A DNA stretch of 38,665 bases from Aquiflexum lacus (GTDB lineage Bacteria > Bacteroidota > Bacteroidia > Cytophagales > Cyclobacteriaceae), in contig NZ_JABFHF010000041.1 of assembly GCF_015476655.1 (NCBI RefSeq), forward strand, positions 1 through 38,665. The letters are read 5' to 3'. The position numbers and the translations under genes are program-made. Positions within the stretch are counted from its first letter, which is position 1; the number at the start of each line of letters is the position of its first letter. Under the pieces are notes generated by a model that worked only from the letters and a program-made list of their open reading frames with translations, was not told where the DNA came from and searched no databases. This document shows, piece by piece, positions 1-7,235 of the stretch.

Positions 1-266
1 CTTGAGCCTACAGAAAGTAGGAGTTCTCACGAGTTGGTGAAGGGCCGAACCCCGAGGAAGTCGGGGCAGGCTGTATTGTGAAGTGAAAATTCGATAAGGA
101 GTGCCGATAGCTATCGGCATAGCCTTATCTTAAAAGTAGCGGAAAGAGGTTGCTGGTGTAAAGAGCGGCGGCCTTATGCTTTACGAACCGCCGTATACGA
201 GACCCATACGTACAGTGGTGTGAGAGCCTCAACCTGAGCCAATTGGCTCAGGTCGGGCTACTCGAT
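1..266 (+). mobile_element. 3' end of a group II intron, truncated by the window edge
   Basis: This stretch does not read as protein but shows the layout of the 3' end of a bacterial group II intron. Positions about 185-219 fold into a domain V-like hairpin: ACCGCC and CGTAT on one side, ATACGTAC and GTGGT on the other. Positions about 222-266 form a domain VI-like stem containing a perfect 8-base hairpin (CCTGAGCC, loop AATT, GGCTCAGG, 233-252) and ending CTACTCGAT, which I recall as a common 3' boundary in such introns. A perfect 16-base palindrome at 103-118 probably lies in domain IV. The 5' part and any intron-encoded reverse transcriptase are outside the window. The 3' exon would start near 267. 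Whether the intron is complete, has an ORF or is mobile cannot be judged. Confidence 0.7.
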
Positions 267-1328
267 TGCCCGCAGTAATTTTATTTAAAATACTCGCTTT
301 CTCTCAGTATATGTCTTACTGGTGTTGAATAAACATCTTCCCACTTTTTGCCATCATTTTTTTTCAGCCATTCCTCTATAATTCTATATCCTAGAAAATA
401 GCCAATATCCCCTGGTGACCCCTCAAGTATTCGATTTGGTATTTTTTCGCTGTAAGGGTTCCAATCCTCTTCTTTAGTACTAAAGATTACTTTTCTGAAT
501 TTTTCTTTTAATTCAGCTTCGTTATTCTCCAGCCAATTATATTCATCTTTGGTCATGTTGAATGCAGTAAACTTGTCTACATCCATCATTTTCATACTAA
601 ACAGATTGGCAAAACCTTCATCAATTGCGTTATATAGTAAGGTATTATTATCAGGGTCAGCTTTTTTAGCGGTCTCAAAAAAGTTGTGATTTATCTCATG
701 CGCTATTACTACCTTAAGAAGGTTAGGGTTTTTATAATAGCTATTGTAAGTATTTCCTAACATCGTAGCGTTATCACAACCACACATAATGCAACCTGCA
801 TCTTCGAAAAAGCCAATCACATATTTGCCTTCAAATTTAATAACGGATTTTTCGGCAATTTTTTTCATTGTATTGATGATAGTTGAATCAAGATTTATCT
901 TTTCAAATGTTTTAGTTAATTGAATTAAGCTATCGGATCGTTGCTTTAGGGCATTAGAATATTTATCTGCGAATGAATTTTGGTCATATCCTAAACAGTA
1001 GCTAAACAGCCTTTCGTTTGGCACATAAATTCTATCAATAACCATTTTACGTAATTGTAAACTGTCATAAGAAGTAGAGGCTATCTGTCTTTGTAGTTTG
1101 TACAACAAGGTCACAGAAGCATCTCCAATTGAAAAGATGTATTGGCTGTTTTGAGTTAAGGGTTTAGTGATAGCATCTTTATGTGCTTTATGGCTTTGGT
1201 TACAAGACGATTGAAAAAATATCAATGATAAGCAAAACAATAAATATGTAGAAAAATTCATTCTGATGTTTAAATGAGTAGTTAGGCCTATTTTCATAGC
1301 TTCATAATTCAGTTTTTATTGCGGGCAA
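266..1328. repeat. Imperfect 13-base inverted repeat bracketing the peptidase-like lipoprotein gene
   Basis: TTGCCCGCAGTAA at 266-278 is the reverse complement, with one mismatch, of TTATTGCGGGCAA at 1316-1328. The two arms enclose exactly one gene (281-1261). The left arm starts at the proposed end of the group II intron. They could be the ends of a small inserted segment, two halves of transcription-termination signals, or coincidence. No transposase accompanies them and I see no target-site duplication. Confidence 0.4.
281..1261 (-). CDS. Lipoprotein with HExxH zinc-peptidase motif (DUF2268-like)
   Basis: The 326-residue product begins with a hydrophobic signal peptide ending in a lipobox-like Q-S-S-C (Cys20), so it is probably a lipoprotein of the outer or periplasmic membrane. 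Residues 188-192 are H-E-I-N-H, a classical zinc-peptidase motif, and Glu215 in D-E-G-F-A-N is a plausible third zinc ligand. A Cys cluster (C157, C160, C162) lies just before. The C-terminal part carries a G-Y-F-L-G-Y-R motif seen in predicted zinc proteases of the DUF2268/GldB-like kind. The start at 1261 is preferred over an in-frame ATG at 1297 because it places the signal peptide at the N-terminus. The protein at 33327-34313 has the same HExxH, Glu and G-Y-F-x-G-Y-R layout. Substrate unknown. Confidence 0.6.
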   Translation of the reverse strand: MNFSTYLLFCLSLIFFQSSCNQSHKAHKDAITKPLTQNSQYIFSIGDASVTLLYKLQRQIASTSYDSLQLRKMVIDRIYVPNERLFSYCLGYDQNSFADKYSNALKQRSDSLIQLTKTFEKINLDSTIINTMKKIAEKSVIKFEGKYVIGFFEDAGCIMCGCDNATMLGNTYNSYYKNPNLLKVVIAHEINHNFFETAKKADPDNNTLLYNAIDEGFANLFSMKMMDVDKFTAFNMTKDEYNWLENNEAELKEKFRKVIFSTKEEDWNPYSEKIPNRILEGSPGDIGYFLGYRIIEEWLKKNDGKKWEDVYSTPVRHILRESEYFK

Positions 1329-1333
1329 CGGTT

Positions 1334-1360
1334 TGCTATCAACAATTATTGATGATAGCA
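1334..1360. repeat. Near-perfect 27-base palindrome with a third half-site downstream
   Basis: TGCTATCAACAAT (1334-1346) and ATTGATGATAGCA (1348-1360) are reverse complements with one mismatch around a single central base. A further copy of TTGCTATCA starts at 1372 and is followed by TGTTGAT. The one-base loop makes it a poor RNA hairpin and a better protein-binding site. It lies 37-99 bases upstream of the two possible starts of the lipoprotein gene on the minus strand, so it may be an operator for that gene. That role is inference. Confidence 0.45.
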
Positions 1361-1509
1361 TACCATTCTGGGTTGCTATCACTAATATTGTTGATATTTC
1401 AATTATAAAACTAAAGATATTCTTTAAATATCCAGTTTGTCCACAAGACTTATATTTGACCAAAGTACTTCGCGCATACATTGAATAAGGCATCTGAAGT
1501 TGTCAGATT

Positions 1510-2847
1510 TTATCCATTAACCAACTTTTCAAGCGCAGCCCCAACTTTCTCAAACTCAAACCTACCCAGCGACTGTTCCATTTTCTCCCTTATTTCCTCC
1601 GAACAAAGATTGCCTATACTTCCCTCATGGGTATGAGCGACTTTTTCTTGGTTGGGCTGGAAATCGTTTTTTTCTATTGCATAGCCTACCTGTTTGTAGG
1701 CATCCCTAAATGGTACGCCTTTCAGGACAAGGTCATTGACCTCTTCTACGCTGAATACATGTTTATAAAATGGGTCTTTAAGAATATTTTCTTTTACCTT
1801 GATTTCTTGGAGCATAAATGTACTCATGCGGATACAGTCCAATAAGGTCTCGATTCCGGGGAAAATAGCTTCTTTCAACAATTGCAGGTCCCGATGGTAG
1901 CCGGTGGTCATATTGGTCAATAATAAGGTGACCGTATTTGGAATAGACTGGATCTGATTGGTTTTGGCTCGGATCAGTTCAAAGACATCCGGATTTTTTT
2001 TGTGGGGCATGATGCTGCTTCCTGTGGTCAGGTCATCCGGAAAGGATATAAACCCAAAATGCTGGTTCATAAAAATACATACGTCTGCAGCCAATTTGTT
2101 CAGTGTTCCTGCTATCCCCGATAAGGCAAAAGCAATGTTTTTCTCCGTCTTTCCCCGGCTGTTCTGCGCATTGATGACATTGTGGTGAAGATCTTCGAAT
2201 CCCAATAATTGGGTGGTCAGCGTTCTGTCCAAAGGAAAAGAGGAACCATAGCCCGCAGCAGAGCCCAAAGGGTTTTTGTTGGCAAGGTGATAAGCGGCCA
2301 ACATCAGTTCCAAGTCTTCAGAAAGCCCTTCGGCAAATGACCCAAACCACAAACCAAAGGAGGATGGCATGGCCAGTTGGGTATGGGTATAGCCCGGCAT
2401 CAGGTTGTTTTGGTGTTTTTCAGAAAGCTTAATCAATAGGTTGAACAATTCTTCTGTCGCCTCAATGATTTCCCTGATGGCAGCCCTGTAGTATAATTTG
2501 AGGTCAACTAGAACCTGATCATTTCTCGATCTTCCACTGTGCAATTTCTTGCCCACATCTCCATATCTTTTCGTAAGGAGAAATTCAACCTGGGAATGTA
2601 CATCTTCAACCCCATCTTCAATCTGAAACTGCCCCTTTTCTATTTCCAGGTAGATTTCCTTCAATCCGCCTTTCAAAGTTTTCAGTTCCTCAGCAGTCAA
2701 CAATCCAATTTTCTCCAACATGATGGCATGTGCCATCGAACCCAATACATCAAAAGGCGCCAGAATCATGTCGAATTCAGGATCCCGTCCGATCGTGAAT
2801 GATTCTACTTCTTTTTTGGAGCTGATGTCTTTTTGCCAGAGTTTCAT
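1510..2847 (-). CDS. argH: Argininosuccinate lyase
   Basis: Catalyses the last step of arginine synthesis, splitting argininosuccinate into arginine and fumarate in the cytoplasm. The 445-residue length is normal for the family. The fumarase/aspartase superfamily signature G-S-S-I-M-P-H-K-K-N-P is at residues 276-286, the region holding the catalytic serine, and the conserved histidine segment Y-T-H-T-Q is at 153-157. K-L-H-S-G-R-S-R-N-D-Q at 101-111 is the typical substrate-binding segment. It is the last gene of the arginine cluster and is separated from argE by 251 bases holding three heptad arrays, so it may have its own promoter or be less tightly coupled. A short inverted repeat (ATCTGA/TCAGAT, 1492-1508) follows the stop codon but lacks a strong T-run. 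Confidence 0.96.
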   Translation of the reverse strand: MKLWQKDISSKKEVESFTIGRDPEFDMILAPFDVLGSMAHAIMLEKIGLLTAEELKTLKGGLKEIYLEIEKGQFQIEDGVEDVHSQVEFLLTKRYGDVGKKLHSGRSRNDQVLVDLKLYYRAAIREIIEATEELFNLLIKLSEKHQNNLMPGYTHTQLAMPSSFGLWFGSFAEGLSEDLELMLAAYHLANKNPLGSAAGYGSSFPLDRTLTTQLLGFEDLHHNVINAQNSRGKTEKNIAFALSGIAGTLNKLAADVCIFMNQHFGFISFPDDLTTGSSIMPHKKNPDVFELIRAKTNQIQSIPNTVTLLLTNMTTGYHRDLQLLKEAIFPGIETLLDCIRMSTFMLQEIKVKENILKDPFYKHVFSVEEVNDLVLKGVPFRDAYKQVGYAIEKNDFQPNQEKVAHTHEGSIGNLCSEEIREKMEQSLGRFEFEKVGAALEKLVNG

Positions 2848-2851
2848 GGGA

Positions 2852-2893
2852 GATTTAAGATTTTAGATTTTTGAGTTTAGATTTGAGGTTGCC
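2852..2893. repeat. Heptad array A (GATTTTA type)
   Basis: Six in-phase 7-base units directly upstream of argH: GATTTAA, GATTTTA, GATTTTT, GAGTTTA, GATTTGA, GGTTGCC. The units vary in sequence while the period stays exactly 7. The array begins 5 bases from the argH start codon on the opposite strand, so it lies in the argH untranslated leader, where the transcript would read TAAAATC-like units. Confidence 0.65.
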
Positions 2894-2901
2894 AATAGCT
2901 A

Positions 2902-2949
2902 GAAGGATGAAGGATAAAGGTTAAAGATAAGGGATGAAGGATGAAAATG
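2902..2949. repeat. Heptad array B (GAAGGAT type)
   Basis: Seven successive units: GAAGGAT, GAAGGAT, AAAGGTT, AAAGATA, AGGGAT (one base short), GAAGGAT, GAAAATG. It is separated from array A by only 8 bases but has a different consensus. The period is again 7. The array is purine-rich on the plus strand. Confidence 0.65.
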
Positions 2950-3067
2950 GGGTAAATATTTAATTTGTATTTACGCGATGATGTCAGTAAAATGGCAATT
3001 CAATATAAATTGTGGTAGGAAAAAGAAATTTTAGGAACATCATGGCCCTCCAACTGGCGAGGGTCCT

Positions 3068-3101
3068 GTCTCCCGTCTCCCGTCTCCCGTCTTCTGTCTT
3101 A
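3068..3101. repeat. Heptad array C (GTCTCCC type) abutting the argE stop codon
   Basis: GTCTCCC occurs three times in perfect tandem (3068-3088), followed by GTCTTCT and GTCTTA; the final unit includes the argE stop codon (3099-3101). Just upstream, CCCTC and GAGGG form a short hairpin around 3045-3064. On the argE transcript this array is the first sequence after the stop codon. Confidence 0.7.
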
Positions 3102-4178
3102 TTTGTATATGTATTCGCTTAATAATTCAATATAGCCCTCAATTCCGTTTTTGATTTCTTCCAAGTAGATGTATTCATCGGGGGTGTGGGAACGGGCGGA
3201 ATCGCCGGGACCGATTTTGATGGATGGATAGGGTATGAGGGCTTGGTCGGATAGGGTAGGGCTGCCATATTGCTCCAATCCCAATTGATTTGCGACGCTG
3301 AGGATTTTATGTCCTTCGGGGACTTTGGAAGAATTCAGTCTTTTTGATCTTGGTTTTAAATCCGCTTTCAAAATGTTTTGCAGCTCTTCCAATACTTCAT
3401 CCAAAGTATAGCTGTCTGTAACCCGAACATCCAAAGTATATTGACAGGTATCAGGAATCACGTTATGCTGTGAGCCAGCTTGAATAATAGTGGCTGTTGC
3501 CTTGGTTTTTCCCAAGAATGGGGACAATCTTTTGAATTGGTAATCTTTGATGGTGTTCAGATCGTCCAAAGCTTCATAAATGGCGTTCACCCCTTCCTCC
3601 CGAGCGGCATGTCCGGCTTTTCCTTTTACAGTGGCATCGATGACCATAAGGCCTTTTTCGGCTACAGCCATTTGCATCAAAGTAGGTTCTCCTACAATTG
3701 CCAATTCAAATACAGGAAGTTGGCCGAGAATGCTTTCAATTCCATTGGCCCCAGAAATCTCTTCCTCGGCTGTGGCTGCAAGGATGATGTTATAAGGGAT
3801 TTCTTTGTTGTAAAAAAAGTTAAATACCGCAATCAAACTGACAAGGCATCCTCCCGCATCATTTGAACCCAAACCATATAATTTACCATCTTCAACGATG
3901 GCCTGATAAGGGTCTTTGGTGTAACCTGAATTGGGTTTGACGGTATCATGATGGGAATTTAGAAGAATGGAAGGTTTTTTGGCATCAAAAAACCTATTGA
4001 ATGCCCAGATATTGTTACCGCTTTTCTGAAGTGGTATTCCCTCTGATTCCAAAAATTGCTGAATGATGTCTGCCGTATAGTTTTCCTGTTTGCTGATTGA
4101 AGGGGTCTCTATCAGTTCTTTCAATAATGCAAGTGCATCTTCAAATAGATCTTCAATATCAGGTTCTTTCAAATTCAT
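3099..4178 (-). CDS. argE: M20-family deacylase acting on acyl-ornithine/acyl-citrulline
   Basis: A 359-residue M20 metallopeptidase-fold deacylase. Zinc-site motifs are visible: L-N-S-H-H-D-T-V (first metal-binding His and Asp), G-L-G-S-N-D-A-G-G (bridging Asp) and A-T-A-E-E-E-I-S-G (catalytic and metal-binding Glu). In a pathway that uses an acyl-ornithine carbamoyltransferase, this enzyme is expected to remove the acyl group from acyl-citrulline rather than from acyl-ornithine. The ATG at 4178 gives the usual family length. A TTG start at 4280 would add 34 residues that do not resemble the family, although it would overlap argB by 4 bases. A DapE-type role is the main alternative, but the operon context favours arginine synthesis. 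Confidence 0.88.
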   Translation of the reverse strand: MNLKEPDIEDLFEDALALLKELIETPSISKQENYTADIIQQFLESEGIPLQKSGNNIWAFNRFFDAKKPSILLNSHHDTVKPNSGYTKDPYQAIVEDGKLYGLGSNDAGGCLVSLIAVFNFFYNKEIPYNIILAATAEEEISGANGIESILGQLPVFELAIVGEPTLMQMAVAEKGLMVIDATVKGKAGHAAREEGVNAIYEALDDLNTIKDYQFKRLSPFLGKTKATATIIQAGSQHNVIPDTCQYTLDVRVTDSYTLDEVLEELQNILKADLKPRSKRLNSSKVPEGHKILSVANQLGLEQYGSPTLSDQALIPYPSIKIGPGDSARSHTPDEYIYLEEIKNGIEGYIELLSEYIYK

Positions 4179-4276
4179 TTTTTCAAGGACAGAAATAATC
4201 CGGATTATTTTGAGGTATTCGAAATATTGGTTGAAATTATATTGATCATTAAATATTTCAATAAGTATCTGCTTGG

Positions 4277-5077
4277 TCAAAAAATGTCAAATCGATGTTT
4301 TTCGATGGTTGTACCCGAGAGCTTTCCCTTGGCTGCCAAAAGAAGATTTTCTGCTTTTCCAATCCATACATGGTTCACACCTTTGTGAAGGGCAGCAAAA
4401 GCATTGTCTAATTTTGGGATCATTCCAGAATGGATGACTTCTTCTTTTCTCAATTCGGCATAGATGTCTTCATTGATCAGGGGAACAATCGAATTGTCAT
4501 TTTTCTCATCAATCAGCACACCCGACTTATTGAAACAGAAATAAAGTTTAACGTCATGTTTTTTAGCCAAAGCGGTTGCCATTTCAGAGGCAATGCTATC
4601 TGCATTGGTGTTCAATAGCTGTCCCTTTTTGTCATGCGTAATGGCACTGACTACAGGTATGATATCTTCCGAAACCAAGTATGAGATAAGATCTACATTC
4701 ACTTCCTTTATGTCACCGACAAAACCATAGTCAATGGTCTTGACAGGCCTTTTGGTGGAACGGATTAAATTTCCATCAGCTCCTGTCATTCCCAAGGCAT
4801 TCTGTTTCAGGCCTTGGAGTTTGGCCACAATCTGCTTGTTGATCAATCCGGCATACACCATGGTAACGATATCCAGGGTATCTTTGTCTGTAATTCTTCT
4901 TCCATCCACCATTTGTGGCATGACGCCAAGATTTTCTCCAAATTTTGAGGCCATAACCCCTCCACCATGGACCAGGATTTTTTTTCCGGGAAATCTTGAA
5001 AATAAAAAAAGAAATTCATCCAACTTCTCAGGGAAGTCGATGACATTTCCACCGATTTTGATAATACTGATATTCAT
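4277..5077 (-). CDS. argB: N-acylglutamate kinase
   Basis: Phosphorylates N-acetyl- (or N-succinyl-) glutamate, the second step of arginine synthesis, in the cytoplasm. The product has 266 residues with the amino-acid-kinase fold. Near the N-terminus I-K-I-G-G-N-V and L-V-H-G-G-G-V-M are the nucleotide and substrate loops. V-D-G-R-R-I-T-D and G-M-T-G-A-D-G-N follow, and a Lys-rich K-L-D-N-A-F-A-A-L segment lies near the C-terminus. It lacks the long N-terminal helix typical of hexameric, arginine-inhibited forms. Feedback inhibition may therefore act elsewhere; this is inference. It follows argF' with a 31-base gap. Confidence 0.93.
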   Translation of the reverse strand: MNISIIKIGGNVIDFPEKLDEFLFLFSRFPGKKILVHGGGVMASKFGENLGVMPQMVDGRRITDKDTLDIVTMVYAGLINKQIVAKLQGLKQNALGMTGADGNLIRSTKRPVKTIDYGFVGDIKEVNVDLISYLVSEDIIPVVSAITHDKKGQLLNTNADSIASEMATALAKKHDVKLYFCFNKSGVLIDEKNDNSIVPLINEDIYAELRKEEVIHSGMIPKLDNAFAALHKGVNHVWIGKAENLLLAAKGKLSGTTIEKHRFDIF

Positions 5078-5108
5078 GATTTATAGGTTTGAGCGTGTTT
5101 TAATTTAT

Positions 5109-6053
5109 TTAGCCTAAAATATGGCTAATAACCGCCTGTGCGGCATATATTCTGTTTTTTGCCTGTTCCTGAACCAGGCTTCTTGGGCTATCCAACAATT
5201 CATCAGATAGTTCAAGATTTCTTCTGACAGGAAGACAATGCATTATTTTGGCGTTTTTGGCTTTTTTCAAATGCTTTTCTTTTAGCATCCAAGAATTGTC
5301 TGTAGTGATGATTTTTCCATAGTCGTTGAAAGCAGACCAGTTTTTGACATAAACAAAGTCAGCATCCTCTAAGGCTTTTTTCTGATCATATTCAATGAGG
5401 GCACCTTGTGTAAATGCCTCATCGAGTTCGTAACCTTCAGGATGTGTAATTGTCAGGTCATGTCCGCAACCCAATGCCCATTCAGCAAAAGAATTGGCTA
5501 CAGCATGAGGGATTGCTTTGATATGTGGTGCCCAGGATAAGACTACTTTTGGTTTGTTTTCTTTGGTCCAATTTTCCTGTATGGTGATCATATCTGCCAA
5601 ACTTTGAAGCGGATGGCGAATAGCACTTTCTAAGCTGATAACAGGTTTTCCGGAATATTTGATAAATTGATTAAATACAAAATCATCAATGTCCTCTTGC
5701 TTATTGGTCAAACTGGGAAATGCCCTGACGGCCAGGATATCAAAATAGGTCCCTAAGACTGCGGCTGCATCTTTGATATGCTCTATGCTGCCTTTGTTCA
5801 TGACTACACCTTCTTTCATTTCCAAAGCCCAACCTTCCTTGTCCATGTTCATGACAATAGCATCCATGCCCAACTGCTGTGCCGCTATCTGCGTACTTGC
5901 CCGTGTTCGGAGAGATGGATTTAAAAATATACAACCAATCCTTTTTCCTTCTCCTTTGGCTTTATCAATCCAAGGGGCTTCCTTGTATTGAAGTGCTTTT
6001 TGGATAAGTTTTTCGGATGTTGATTTATTTTCAAACTTTGTAAAGTTTTTCAT
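5109..6053 (-). CDS. argF': N-acyl-L-ornithine carbamoyltransferase (acetyl or succinyl)
   Basis: Transfers the carbamoyl group to an N-acylated ornithine, giving acyl-citrulline. The 314-residue protein has the carbamoyl-phosphate motif N-P-S-L-R-T-R at 45-51 and the H-C-L-P-V-R-R-N motif near the C-terminus, both typical of the acylornithine branch and not of ordinary ornithine carbamoyltransferase. Published work, recalled from memory, identifies one residue that sets the acyl preference: Glu92 in the Xanthomonas acetylornithine enzyme and Pro90 in the Bacteroides fragilis succinylornithine enzyme. Aligning on the following E-H-(I/L), the residue here is Ile90, which is neither. The ATG at 6053 is chosen over an in-frame TTG at 6083. 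It is preceded by AAGGA about 15 bases upstream, unusual in this phylum. Confidence 0.92.
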   Translation of the reverse strand: MKNFTKFENKSTSEKLIQKALQYKEAPWIDKAKGEGKRIGCIFLNPSLRTRASTQIAAQQLGMDAIVMNMDKEGWALEMKEGVVMNKGSIEHIKDAAAVLGTYFDILAVRAFPSLTNKQEDIDDFVFNQFIKYSGKPVISLESAIRHPLQSLADMITIQENWTKENKPKVVLSWAPHIKAIPHAVANSFAEWALGCGHDLTITHPEGYELDEAFTQGALIEYDQKKALEDADFVYVKNWSAFNDYGKIITTDNSWMLKEKHLKKAKNAKIMHCLPVRRNLELSDELLDSPRSLVQEQAKNRIYAAQAVISHILG

Positions 6054-6094
6054 CTTGATGCAAAAGTTGTCCTTTCTTGACAATCTTGGTTTAA

Positions 6095-7225
6095 TTAACT
6101 CAATATTTTCTTTAAACTATCCAAAAACGAAGATAGTTCTTTCATTTCAATATTTAAAGGTGGTAGCAAACGAATGGTGTGTTTTCCTGCTGAACTGCCA
6201 GTAAATATTTTGTATTTGTTTACTAATTCAGAACGCACTGGTCCGGCCTCTCTTTCCAGATCAATCCCAATCATTAAACCCTTTCCCCGGACTTCCTTTA
6301 CTCCCGGGATGCTTTTTAATTCTTGGATCAAAAACGCTCCCATTTGTTCAGCCTTTTCCATTAAGTTTTCTGACTCTATTACTTCCAATACGGCTAAGCC
6401 AGCAGTGCATGCCAAGTGATTACCTCCAAAAGTCGTTCCAAGTAAACCATAGGAGGCTTTGAAATCCGGGTGTATGAGCAAACCACCGATTGGGAATCCA
6501 TTTCCCATTCCTTTGGCCATGGTGATCAGGTCAGGGACCAATCCCTCTACCCATTGATGGGCAAAGAACTTCCCTGTTCTTCCATATCCGGATTGGACTT
6601 CATCCAAAATGAGCTTTGCACCAAACTCTTTTGATAATTTGGAAATAGCAATCAGGAAATCCGGTTCAGGAATATGTATTCCCCCGACACCCTGAATGCC
6701 TTCTATGATAATGGCTGCGATATTTCCTTTTTCAAGTTGATTTCTTACGGCATTTAAATCCCCCCAAGGAAGGATATGAGCATCTTCTCTTTGATTGGAA
6801 GGGGCGATGATTTTGGCATTGTCGGTGAGTACGACTGCTCCGGAAGTTCTGCCGTGAAATGCGCCTGAAAAAGAAATCAAACCTGATCTACCTGTTGCAA
6901 ATGAGGCCAATTTCAAAGCATTTTCGTTTGCTTCGGCACCTGAGTTGCACAGAAAGAGGTTGAATTCTTTGTAACCGGATAACTCACCCAATTTATTGGC
7001 CAAAAGTTTTTGAAGCGGTATTTGAACAGAATTGGAATAGAATGTAATTAGATCCAATTGCTCTTTCAACCGACTATTGAAATGAGGGTGACTGTGCCCG
7101 ATTGAAATAACGGCATGTCCACCATAAAGGTCAAGGTATTCATCTCCTTTTTCATCCCACAGCTTAGCACCTAGTGCTTTTACCGGGGTTACATTCATTA
7201 AAGGATATACATCAAATAAATTCAT
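6095..7225 (-). CDS. argD: N-acylornithine aminotransferase
   Basis: A class III PLP aminotransferase of 376 residues, converting N-acylglutamate semialdehyde to N-acylornithine with glutamate as amino donor. Visible motifs are the N-terminal D-L-Y-G-G-H-A-V, the phosphate-binding N-S-G-A-E-A-N-E-N-A, the cofactor aspartate in I-L-D-E-V-Q-S-G-Y-G-R-T-G, and the Schiff-base lysine in T-M-A-K-G-M-G-N-G. It lies between argC (10-base gap) and argF' (41-base gap). Since acyl carriers are shared through the pathway, it may accept acetyl or succinyl intermediates; the sequence alone does not decide. Confidence 0.94.
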   Translation of the reverse strand: MNLFDVYPLMNVTPVKALGAKLWDEKGDEYLDLYGGHAVISIGHSHPHFNSRLKEQLDLITFYSNSVQIPLQKLLANKLGELSGYKEFNLFLCNSGAEANENALKLASFATGRSGLISFSGAFHGRTSGAVVLTDNAKIIAPSNQREDAHILPWGDLNAVRNQLEKGNIAAIIIEGIQGVGGIHIPEPDFLIAISKLSKEFGAKLILDEVQSGYGRTGKFFAHQWVEGLVPDLITMAKGMGNGFPIGGLLIHPDFKASYGLLGTTFGGNHLACTAGLAVLEVIESENLMEKAEQMGAFLIQELKSIPGVKEVRGKGLMIGIDLEREAGPVRSELVNKYKIFTGSSAGKHTIRLLPPLNIEMKELSSFLDSLKKILS

Positions 7226-7235
7226 GATCAGAAGT

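Noticed and set aside
266-1328. Insertion sequence bounded by the 13-base inverted repeat
   Set aside because: There is no transposase between the arms and no target duplication outside them.
1302-1493. Open frame of 63 codons on the minus strand
   Set aside because: It crosses the palindrome and repeated half-sites, has no recognisable domain and no promoter, and lies in an intergenic gap.
3480-3866. Long open frame opposite argE
   Set aside because: It is the complement of a well-supported gene and shows no domain of its own.
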